From Candidatus Rokuibacteriota bacterium (GTDB lineage: Bacteria; Methylomirabilota; Methylomirabilia; Rokubacteriales; CSP1-6): a stretch of DNA of 9,608 bases. Below the pieces are notes generated by a model, which saw only the letters and a list, made by a program, of their open reading frames with translations, was not told where the DNA came from and ran no database searches. Of this stretch, positions 1-5,722 are shown in pieces; the first letter of the stretch is position 1; the number at the start of each line of letters is the position of its first letter. A program made the position numbers and the translations under genes. The stretch is taken from NCBI GenBank assembly GCA_003220195.1, contig QHRT01000197.1, positions 1 to 9,608 on the forward strand. The letters are read 5' to 3'.

Positions 1-1476
1 ACGGTCGCCGAACGCGGGCATGGACGATCCGCGGACGCCGCTGGTGAGCCACCAGAAGATGTCGCCGGCCGTGTGGTCGGCGATGCGCCGGCCCGTCAAA
101 GTTCGTGAAACACTCGACCGCTCCACGCTCGATCGTTTCTCCGAACCGAGAGTTCGTGGCCGCGGCGTGATGCCGTCGCCGGCTCCGCTCGCTCCGTGGC
201 AACCGGCGCAGTGCTCGCGGTAGAGCGCGTGCCCGCGGACGATCGATGCGGCGGTATAGGGCACCGCGGGTCGCACATATGTCGTGGGATAGGCGTCGAG
301 GGACAGTGGTGGCAGAGCGATCGCGAGCCCGAGCAACACGGTCACCGCGCCGGCAACCAGCGCGGGCCGCCACCAGCGATGGCTGACACCGGCGGTGACG
401 AGCGAAGCCAGCAGCCCGAACATCCCGAGAGCGGCGCCGACGATCACCCGAGCGCGGACTCCCGGGAGATCGTTCGTGGTCTCCCACGAGAGGCGAAACG
501 GCAACGGCCAGTCCACCGGATCATGGCGCGCCGGCGTCGTCAGGCCCAGAACCGCGACGGCGCCGAGAATTCCCGCCACGAGCAGCGCCTCGACCACGAC
601 GAAGCTGCCGAGACGCGAGAACAGCACCGGCGCCTCGCGCTCGTCTCCACCCGGCGCGGCCGTGGTCTCCAGAAGTCGTCGGACTCGTGCACGATTCATG
701 AAGGCGACCGCGACGACGGCGACGAACAGCGCGAGCTTGACCAGGAGCCAGTGCCCGTACGCCGTGCCGAGGAGGGCCGGAACACGCTCGACCTGCGTGA
801 TGGCCGTGTAGCCGCCGCTGGCGATCATGACCGTCACGCTGATGAGCCCGAGCGTCGAGAAGCGACGGACGGCGACGGCGCCCACCTTCACCCACGCGAC
901 GTCCGAGCCTCTCGTCCGGATCCACCGGAGAAAGAGAACGAGCGGGACGAGCGCCCCGGCCCAGACGCCGGCCGCGACGAGATGAAGGGTATCAGCCGCG
1001 ATTGCCCGCGTGGCCGGGCCAGGCGCCGAGGCGGCATGTCCCGAGGCTGCGGCCGCCGCGAGGCTCGTCGTCGCGAGGACAAGTCCCGCGCACCTGAGAC
1101 CGACCCAATCCCACAGGTCGTCTTCCCGAGGGCGAAGAGCGAGAAGTGCGGCGAGCAGCACCAGGAGGGCATGTCGCACGAGCCAGACGTCGCCGTAGCG
1201 GGTTTCCGCGAGCAGGCTGGCGACGGTCTGGAGGGCGAGGCCTCCCGCGACGCCGCCGCGTGTCGCGACGAACGCCTGCCGGACAAGGTCGCAGAGCCCC
1301 GTGCCGAGCACGACAGCGAGCGTGACCGCAGCCAGCGCGAGCAGCCGGCGATCCATCGCTCTGAACCGATCGCGGTTCGACGGTTCCGACGTGCGGATCG
1401 CCGGCAGCGCGACGAAGACGAGAAACGCGAAGACGCCCGTGAGAAGGCATGCGCTGGCGAGGTGCGTGAAGCGCAC
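1..1476 (-). CDS. copD: CopD-type copper-resistance membrane protein fused to a C-terminal cytochrome c domain (3' end beyond window)
   Basis: One frame stays open from about 1527 to base 1, giving 492 residues from the first canonical in-frame start (GTG, 1476). Seen: roughly ten hydrophobic segments between residues 3 and 390, including RFTHLASACLLTG (2-14) and DTLHLVAAGVWAGALVPL (162-179), the His- and Trp-containing helices typical of CopD (PF05425). An extracytoplasmic tail follows, with the heme c motif C423-A-G-C426-H427 after HALYREH, then DHTAGDIFWWLTSG and SSM486PAFGD, the usual axial Met region. Known: CopD works with periplasmic CopC in copper handling, and cytochrome c domains carry electrons. 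Inferred: the fusion couples copper handling at the membrane to electron transfer. Residues 442-462, between heme motif and helix, are Arg/Ser-rich and atypical but in frame. It lies 60 nt downstream of copC in the same direction. The start is uncertain: the strong ribosome site at 1515-1522 lies 38 nt before this GTG. Confidence is high in family and fusion, low in the exact start. Confidence 0.85.
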   Translation of the reverse strand, partial: MRFTHLASACLLTGVFAFLVFVALPAIRTSEPSNRDRFRAMDRRLLALAAVTLAVVLGTGLCDLVRQAFVATRGGVAGGLALQTVASLLAETRYGDVWLVRHALLVLLAALLALRPREDDLWDWVGLRCAGLVLATTSLAAAAASGHAASAPGPATRAIAADTLHLVAAGVWAGALVPLVLFLRWIRTRGSDVAWVKVGAVAVRRFSTLGLISVTVMIASGGYTAITQVERVPALLGTAYGHWLLVKLALFVAVVAVAFMNRARVRRLLETTAAPGGDEREAPVLFSRLGSFVVVEALLVAGILGAVAVLGLTTPARHDPVDWPLPFRLSWETTNDLPGVRARVIVGAALGMFGLLASLVTAGVSHRWWRPALVAGAVTVLLGLAIALPPLSLDAYPTTYVRPAVPYTAASIVRGHALYREHCAGCHGASGAGDGITPRPRTLGSEKRSSVERSSVSRTLTGRRIADHTAGDIFWWLTSGVRGSSMPAFGDR

Positions 1477-1514
1477 GAAGACAGCGACGATGTCACCGGC
1501 TAAGAGCGTGTCCG

Positions 1515-1522
1515 CCTCCTCC
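1515..1522 (-). promoter_or_regulatory. Strong Shine-Dalgarno sequence for copD with no canonical start at normal distance
   Basis: On the minus strand this reads GGAGGAGG, an almost ideal ribosome-binding site just after the copC stop. In the copD frame the codons 8 and 11 nt downstream are CTC (1504-1506) and TTA (1501-1503), and an in-frame TGA lies upstream at about 1527. The first in-frame ATG, GTG or TTG is the GTG at 1476. A GTG at 1496 and an ATG at 1528 are out of frame. The real start may therefore be non-canonical, or a base may be wrong here. Confidence 0.55.
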
Positions 1523-1542
1523 GATCATTCTGGCGATCATTC
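1522..1542. repeat. Short direct repeat CGATCATTC x2 at the copC/copD junction
   Basis: The 9-mer CGATCATTC occurs at 1522-1530 and 1534-1542, separated by TGG, so the period is 12 bp. One copy covers the copC stop codon and the other the start of the copD ribosome-binding site. It may be a small tandem duplication. Confidence 0.6.
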
Positions 1543-1923
1543 CGGTGCTTTGAACGTAAAGGTATAGGAGCCCTGGTTCCGGTGGCCATCGATGGCGAGG
1601 ATCTGCCACGTGACCCGATAGACGCCCGGGATGAGTGCTCCGAGACTCACGCGAAGCAGGCGCGGGTTCCGGCCGTTCACGCCGGCATCGGCCTTGTCCA
1701 CGCGTTGCCCGCCCGCGTCTGTCACCTCGATGGAGCTGAACATCGGCTCGATGTCGCCTCCGAAGACGATGCGGACCTCGGCCGGGCCAGCGCTCAGGAT
1801 GGCGTCAGGGCGAGGTTCGAATCGTAGCGGTAACGAATGCGCGGTGGCCGGCGGCGTCCATCCCGCCAGGTCGACGAGCGCCAGGAGGGCGATCCCCACG
1901 ATGCGACGGTCCCGCGCGACCAT
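1537..1923 (-). CDS. copC: CopC-family periplasmic copper-binding protein
   Basis: This 128-residue protein matches the usual CopC size. Residues 1-28 form a Sec signal peptide (basic MVARDRR, hydrophobic IVGIALLALVDLAGW, then PPATA). Cleavage before H29 gives a mature protein beginning HSLPLRFEP, the N-terminal His used as a Cu(II) ligand in CopC. Near the C-terminus, IDGHRNQGSYTFTF supplies D112 and H114, matching the family DGH motif that completes the Cu(II) site. Only one Met lies in the mid-region (EPMFSS), so the Met-rich Cu(I) site of some CopC proteins is absent. Inferred: a Cu(II)-only CopC that delivers or sequesters periplasmic copper with the membrane protein encoded next. The start is ATG with a weak ribosome site. 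The gene is divergent from the multicopper oxidase, with a control region between them. Confidence 0.9.
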   Translation of the reverse strand: MVARDRRIVGIALLALVDLAGWTPPATAHSLPLRFEPRPDAILSAGPAEVRIVFGGDIEPMFSSIEVTDAGGQRVDKADAGVNGRNPRLLRVSLGALIPGVYRVTWQILAIDGHRNQGSYTFTFKAPE

Positions 1924-1975
1924 CGGCGCATCTTACCGCAGCCGGTCTCCCAGGCTTCTGATCAATAGCTCTTGA

Positions 1976-2002
1976 TTTATAGATTGTGAACGGGCTTGAC
2001 AA
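1976..2002 (-). promoter_or_regulatory. Candidate copC-copD promoter
   Basis: On the minus strand there is TTGTCA (1997-2002) as a -35 box, 15 nt of spacer, and TATAAA (1976-1981) as a -10 box. The -10 is about 53 nt upstream of the copC ATG. This AT-rich patch stands out in a G+C-rich window. The spacer is slightly short, which is common for promoters that need an activator, including MerR-type metal regulators if the effective spacing differs. No regulator gene is visible in the window. Confidence 0.45.
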
Positions 2003-2004
2003 TT
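1982..2004. promoter_or_regulatory. Imperfect inverted repeat, candidate shared operator
   Basis: The arms GATTGTGAA (1982-1990) and TTGACAATT (1996-2004) are complementary at 7 of 9 positions, with CGGGC between them. The core is ATTGT-N11-ACAAT. It overlaps the -35 box of the candidate copC promoter and the plus-strand TTGACA, so a bound dimer could control both directions. I do not recognise it as a known CueR, CsoR or CopY operator. Confidence 0.4.
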
Positions 2005-2026
2005 CTTCCTCGAACAGCCGAAGATT
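1996..2026 (+). promoter_or_regulatory. Possible promoter of the multicopper oxidase
   Basis: A perfect TTGACA (1996-2001) is followed only by a poor -10 candidate, AAGATT (2021-2026), after a long 19-nt spacer. This would give a 5' leader of roughly 135 nt before the oxidase start. The -35 box overlaps that of the opposite promoter. The call is weak because the -10 is poor. Confidence 0.25.
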
Positions 2027-2154
2027 CGGGGCCCCCGGCATTCGCCGGTCACTCCCGACCGAGCCCCGAGCCCGCGGGAAAAGGAGGAGAAGCAGCACCA
2101 CTCGCGCGCTGTCCACGCCACCGTGCTGTGCCTGTCCTGCGGGTGTCCCCATTT

Positions 2155-2161
2155 GGGAGGA
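2155..2161 (+). promoter_or_regulatory. Ribosome-binding site that fixes the oxidase start
   Basis: GGGAGGA ends 6 nt before the ATG at 2168. An earlier ATG at 2162 directly abuts it, and a GTG at 2123 has no such site, so 2168 is the best start. Confidence 0.65.
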
Positions 2162-2167
2162 ATGGCA

Positions 2168-4123
2168 ATGAAGTGGAGACGGCGACAGAAGCTGATTTAC
2201 CTGGCCCCGCTCGTCCTCTCGGTGACGATACTTCTGGCCGCAATCCTGACGCTGGGGGGTTCGCCCCCTCAGGCCGCCGATGATTCCAAGGGCAACCTGC
2301 CCACGGCCTTCAACGTGAGCCACGCCAAGAACACGTTCGAGACCTTCCTGGTCGCGATGGAGGCCCAGGTCGACCTGGGCAACGGTGTCGTCGCCACCGC
2401 GTTCACCTTCAACGGAATCGTCCCGGGTCCAACCATCAACCTGAAGGTGGGCGACAAGGTGGTCGTGCACTTCACCAACCACCTGTCGATTCCGATGAGC
2501 ATTCACTGGCACGGGGTCGAGCTCACCAACCGCAGTGACGGGACGGGAATCACGCAGGACCCGGTGCCGACGGGCGGAACGTACGTCTACGATTTCATCG
2601 TTCCGCGTCCGGGGATCTTCTTCTTTCACTCGCGCATCCGGCCGACGAACCCCGAGTTCAAGGGGTTTTATGGCATGCTGATCGTCGAGGATCCCACCGC
2701 GAAGAAGCTGATCGAGAAGAAGGTGCTCCCGGACAAAGAGCACACGAAGCTCCTGGTGCTGGGCGACACGACGGTGTGCAAGACACAGGGCTCGAACGAT
2801 ACGGCGACGTTCCCGGCCGACCCGAACGTCCCGTGGGCCGGTAACGCGAACGGCGCCGGACCGTTCCCCGGTGGTCCGGCTGGAAATCCACCTTCGCCGA
2901 AGGACCTGTGCGAGACCCCACGCGACGAGCACGGACACTTCGTGAATCCGGTCGTCGCGCTGCCCGCCGGGGCGATTCCGAACATCCAGCCCTCGACGAA
3001 CTGCGGCTCAGCCGGTGAGCCGACGTGTCCCGTCGGCGAAGGGCAACTGGTCAAGGTGAACGGCCGGGTGCCCACGGCCCGGGGAGGCCGCCCGGAGGAT
3101 CCCGGTGCGCTGGCCGCGAATCCACGCGTCATCAACGTGAAGACCGGAGAGGGCATACGACTACAGGTCGGCAGCGCGGCGACCATCCGGTACTTCCGCC
3201 TGCGGCTCACCTGCCCGACCTCGGCTCCGTGCGTGCCGGGCAGGGTCGACAACATGATCCCGCTCTACCGGGTCGGCGGACAGGGCGGCTTGCTCGACAA
3301 CGTCCGGCTCGAAGGGGGAACGCAGGGGACGCTGAACACGGACTACCTCGAGGGCGAGATCCTGATACCCGTGGCCGCCCGCGAAGACCTCGTCTTCGTC
3401 GTGCCACAAGTCGGGCTCGGCGACGTCCTCACGCTGTGGACTCTCGACTTCAAGCGTACGGGGCAGGGATTCGCCAAGCTCCCGACCGTCCCCGTCGCGC
3501 ACTTCAAGATCGTCGAGGTCAAGGACCATCCGAAGTTCGCGATCAACGCGGGAGATCCGCTCCGGACCCACCCTGCGGTCAACTCCCCGATTGCGAGCAT
3601 CAAGGGCGGGGCCCCGGACGCGCTGCTCGATTCAAGTCTCTTCCAGCCTCCCCAGCCGGGAAATCCCAGCAGCACCATCAGGCTGACCGCCGGCGTCAAG
3701 CCATCGATCAACGACGACACGAACTTCATCTTCGACGAGGGGCCGACGCCGCCGACTCCGTACACGGACGTTCCCCACGTCGCGGAAAGCCGCTGGGCGG
3801 CCGTGGGCGACCTGCTCGAGCTGACCATCTTCAACGACACGAACGCCCATCACCCGTGGCACCCCCACGGCTTCTCGATCCAGCCGGTGAAGATCATCGA
3901 CGCGGCGACGAGCACCACGGTGCTCACGTTCGGGTACAACGAGTTCGTCGACGTCGCGGACCTTCCGCCGCACTCCAAGCTGGTCTATCGGGTGTTGCTG
4001 GAGGATCGTCCGTTCAGCTTCATCAGTCCGACCGGCGGAGCCGTCGGACGCTGGGCGATGCACTGCCACATCTTCTTCCACGCTGCGCTCGGCATGATCA
4101 CCGAGCTGGTGGCCACGCAGTAG
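2168..4123 (+). CDS. Exported multicopper oxidase with an HSR substitution in copper motif II
   Basis: This is a 651-residue protein, longer than the usual 450-550 of bacterial three-domain oxidases. Residues 1-36 form an export signal or anchor (MKWRRRQK, then a long hydrophobic stretch, then SPPQA); the RRRQKL could be Tat-like. Copper motifs: IHWHG (112-116), HSR (154-156) where HxH is expected, HPWHPHG (562-568), and HCHIFFHAALGM (632-643), which supplies type 1 ligands H565, C633, H638 and M643. Six cysteines (204, 248, 279, 287, 349, 355) lie in an enlarged second domain and could form three disulfides. Known: these enzymes oxidise phenolics, Cu(I) or other metals and reduce O2 to water. 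Inferred: with copC and copD divergent next door, cuprous oxidase or general periplasmic oxidase activity is plausible, but there is no CueO-like Met-rich segment. The HSR replaces a type 3 copper ligand, so O2 reduction may be impaired or the site remodelled. It ends before a strong hairpin. Confidence 0.9.
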   Translation: MKWRRRQKLIYLAPLVLSVTILLAAILTLGGSPPQAADDSKGNLPTAFNVSHAKNTFETFLVAMEAQVDLGNGVVATAFTFNGIVPGPTINLKVGDKVVVHFTNHLSIPMSIHWHGVELTNRSDGTGITQDPVPTGGTYVYDFIVPRPGIFFFHSRIRPTNPEFKGFYGMLIVEDPTAKKLIEKKVLPDKEHTKLLVLGDTTVCKTQGSNDTATFPADPNVPWAGNANGAGPFPGGPAGNPPSPKDLCETPRDEHGHFVNPVVALPAGAIPNIQPSTNCGSAGEPTCPVGEGQLVKVNGRVPTARGGRPEDPGALAANPRVINVKTGEGIRLQVGSAATIRYFRLRLTCPTSAPCVPGRVDNMIPLYRVGGQGGLLDNVRLEGGTQGTLNTDYLEGEILIPVAAREDLVFVVPQVGLGDVLTLWTLDFKRTGQGFAKLPTVPVAHFKIVEVKDHPKFAINAGDPLRTHPAVNSPIASIKGGAPDALLDSSLFQPPQPGNPSSTIRLTAGVKPSINDDTNFIFDEGPTPPTPYTDVPHVAESRWAAVGDLLELTIFNDTNAHHPWHPHGFSIQPVKIIDAATSTTVLTFGYNEFVDVADLPPHSKLVYRVLLEDRPFSFISPTGGAVGRWAMHCHIFFHAALGMITELVATQ

Positions 4124-4137
4124 CCGACTCGTTCACG

Positions 4138-4171
4138 CCGCTGGCCGTCGTGGTGTCACGGCGGCCAGCGG
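4138..4171. terminator. Strong hairpin between convergent genes, probable bidirectional terminator
   Basis: The arms at 4138-4152 and 4157-4171 form a 15-bp stem with one G-U pair and a GTGT loop. It starts 15 nt after the oxidase stop and lies 24 nt beyond the end of the converging RidA-like gene. No long T-run follows on either strand, so it is either a G+C-rich terminator of that kind or a 3'-end stabiliser. Confidence 0.6.
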
Positions 4172-4194
4172 TCTCGTCGGCGCGTCAGGAACGA

Positions 4195-4608
4195 TCAACG
4201 GCGGCGCTTCGGCGCCTTGCGCGCCGAGCGCGCCGACTCCGCGACCGCTTCGACCTCGACGAGCAGTTCGGGTCGCACCAGCTCTTTGACGACCACGACG
4301 GCGCTGGCCGGCGGATCCTTGGTGAAGTATCCGGCCCGCACCTCGTTCAGCGCTCGATAGTCCGAAGCGTGGACGAGGTAGGTCGTCGTGCTGACGACGT
4401 GGTCCAGGCTGCACCCCGCGGCCTCGAGCACGTGCCGGACGTTCTCGTACATCTGGCGGGACTGGTCCTTGATGTCTGGGGGAATGCTGCCGTCCGGACG
4501 CCACCCCACGGTTCCCGAGACGAAGACGAAGTTGCCGCTCCGGACACCCAGCGAGTACGGTCCGATCGGCTGCGCCACCGAGCTCGTCTTGACGATCTGC
4601 TTGCTCAC
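4195..4608 (-). CDS. RidA/YjgF superfamily protein lacking the canonical arginine
   Basis: This is a 137-residue protein, close to the roughly 130 of the family. Family landmarks are PIGPYSLGV (14-22), FVSGTVG (29-35), the central helix MYENVRHVLEAAG (53-65), VVSTTTYL (71-78) and LVEVEAVA (116-123) with E120. Known: RidA hydrolyses reactive enamine/imine intermediates using an Arg in a PAR-S/T motif before the last strands. Here the segment reads DPPASAVVVV (98-107), with S102 where the Arg should be. It is therefore better assigned to an Arg-less Rid subfamily (some take part in degradation pathways) than to true RidA, and its substrate is unknown. The C-terminus carries a basic tail, SARKAPKRRR. 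The start is GTG, chosen because AGGAGGGAG (4614-4622) lies 5 nt upstream and no other start fits. The gene is divergent from the next gene and convergent with the oxidase, so it is probably monocistronic. Confidence 0.85.
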   Translation of the reverse strand: MSKQIVKTSSVAQPIGPYSLGVRSGNFVFVSGTVGWRPDGSIPPDIKDQSRQMYENVRHVLEAAGCSLDHVVSTTTYLVHASDYRALNEVRAGYFTKDPPASAVVVVKELVRPELLVEVEAVAESARSARKAPKRRR

Positions 4609-4613
4609 GATGT

Positions 4614-4622
4614 CTCCCTCCT
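4614..4622 (-). promoter_or_regulatory. Ribosome-binding site of the RidA-like gene
   Basis: AGGAGGGAG on the minus strand lies 5 nt before the GTG start at 4608. It supports the non-ATG start. Confidence 0.65.
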
Positions 4623-4648
4623 GGCGTGACGAGACCTTCCCTGCAGCG

Positions 4649-4678
4649 TTGACGCCTCACCGTGGCGTCGCCTACCCT
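4649..4678 (+). promoter_or_regulatory. Candidate promoter with an internal inverted repeat, upstream of the substrate-binding protein
   Basis: TTGACG (4649-4654) and TACCCT (4673-4678) are separated by 18 nt and lie 17 nt before the ATG at 4696. Between and across them is the perfect inverted repeat GACGCC-N7-GGCGTC (4651-4669), a possible operator in the 87-bp divergent spacer. The -10 is a weak match. Confidence 0.3.
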
Positions 4679-4695
4679 CGCGCCACAGAGAAACC

Positions 4696-5706
4696 ATGAG
4701 GAACGGCGCGATCGTGCTCGTGACGAGTGTCGTGCTCGGGATCATCGCGGCGCCGGCCGTCGTCGAAGCCCAGACAGCGGGCCGAGTATATCGCGTCGGG
4801 ACCTTGAGCATCGCGACCCCTGCCGCCGACTTGCGTGGACCAGAACCCCGCTCGCGCGCGCTGGCGGCGCTCCTGCAGCGCTTGCGCGAGCTCGGTTACG
4901 TGCCCGGGCAGAACCTGCTCATCGAGCCTCGTTCCGCGGAAGGCAGAGCCGATCAGCTGCCTCTCCTCGCGGCCGAGCTGGTGCGGATCCCGGTGGACGT
5001 GATCGTCGCGTCCGGCCCGCCGGCGGTGCGAGCGGTGCAACAGGCCACTCACACGATTCCGATCGTCGCGCTGGGCGGCCCCGATCCGGTCGGCTCGGGG
5101 CTCGTCGGCAGCATCGCCCGTCCCACCGGTAACGTCACGGGCTTGAGCTCCGGCGGCGGCCCGGAGATCGTCGGCAAGAGACTGGAGCTGCTCAAGGAAG
5201 CGTTTCCCAGACTCACACGGGTGGCCTACCTGGCGACCCGGGAGAACTGGGAGAGTCCGATCGGCATCCACACGCAGACGGCGGCGAAGGCGCTGGGCGT
5301 GACGCTGCTCCATGCGGAAGTGAACAGGCCCGAGCAGCTCTCGGACGCCTTCGCGGCCGTCATCCGGGAGCGCGCGGACGCGCTCCTCGTGCAGCCGAGC
5401 TCGGTCAATTTCGTCCATCGACAGCTCGTCCTGGACTTCGCCACGAAGCAGCGGCTTCCGGCGATGTACGGATTCCGAGACTTCGCGGAGGCGGGCGGCC
5501 TCATGGCGTATGGCCAGAGCTCCGTGGAGATGCACCGGCACGCGGCGGACTTCGTGGACAAGATCCTCAAGGGAGCAAAGCCCGCCGACCTGCCCGTCGA
5601 GCAGCCGACGAAATTCGAGCTGGTGATCAATGCGAAGACGGCCCGCGCGATCGGCCTGACCATCCGGCCATCGGTGCTGCTGCGCGCCGATCAGGTCATC
5701 GAGTGA
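4696..5706 (+). CDS. ABC-type substrate-binding protein (PF04392-like), orphan
   Basis: This is a 336-residue exported protein. Residues 1-25 are a Sec signal peptide with likely cleavage at VVEA/Q26; there is no lipobox Cys. The mature part shows the two-lobed periplasmic-binding layout of the ABC_sub_bind family: YRVGTLSI near 32, LRELGYVPGQNLLIE near 71-85, VDVIVASGPPAVRAVQQAT near 104-122, IPIVALGGPDPVGSGLVGS near 124-142, RPTGNVTGLSS near 145-155, and the hallmark C-terminus FELVINAKTARAIGL ending LLRADQVIE. Known: relatives bind small organic ligands (TrpX-like proteins bind aromatic amino acids), but many paralogues in soil bacteria have no known ligand. No permease or ATPase gene lies on either side, so transport partners must be elsewhere or it acts as a stand-alone binding protein. 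The ribosome site is weak. The gene is divergent from the RidA-like gene and converges on the acyltransferase with a 16-nt gap. Confidence 0.9.
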   Translation: MRNGAIVLVTSVVLGIIAAPAVVEAQTAGRVYRVGTLSIATPAADLRGPEPRSRALAALLQRLRELGYVPGQNLLIEPRSAEGRADQLPLLAAELVRIPVDVIVASGPPAVRAVQQATHTIPIVALGGPDPVGSGLVGSIARPTGNVTGLSSGGGPEIVGKRLELLKEAFPRLTRVAYLATRENWESPIGIHTQTAAKALGVTLLHAEVNRPEQLSDAFAAVIRERADALLVQPSSVNFVHRQLVLDFATKQRLPAMYGFRDFAEAGGLMAYGQSSVEMHRHAADFVDKILKGAKPADLPVEQPTKFELVINAKTARAIGLTIRPSVLLRADQVIE

Positions 5707-5722
5707 ACGGGCCGTCGCGCCG

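Noticed and set aside
521..1496. Minus-strand frames at 521-925, 888-1496 and 992-1450
   Set aside because: They are on the right strand but out of frame with copD. Their Arg/Ser-rich translations lack hydrophobic segments. The GTG at 1496 lies near the ribosome site but leads into one of these frames.
196..1503. 435-residue plus-strand reading frame
   Set aside because: It is antisense to the CopD-cytochrome c frame. Its translation is Arg/Glu/Asp-rich with no fold-like pattern, typical of an antisense frame in G+C-rich DNA, whereas the opposite strand encodes clear membrane helices and CAGCH.
1805..2938. 377-residue minus-strand frame
   Set aside because: It overlaps copC in another frame, the control region and the oxidase gene antisense. 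Its composition is charged and non-protein-like, and it shows no family motif.
3025..4629. 534-residue plus-strand frame
   Set aside because: It is out of frame with the oxidase and reads through the hairpin and antisense to the RidA-like gene. It is Arg/Pro-rich shadow sequence.
4672..5541. 289-residue minus-strand frame
   Set aside because: It is antisense to the substrate-binding protein, which has a clear signal peptide and family motifs.
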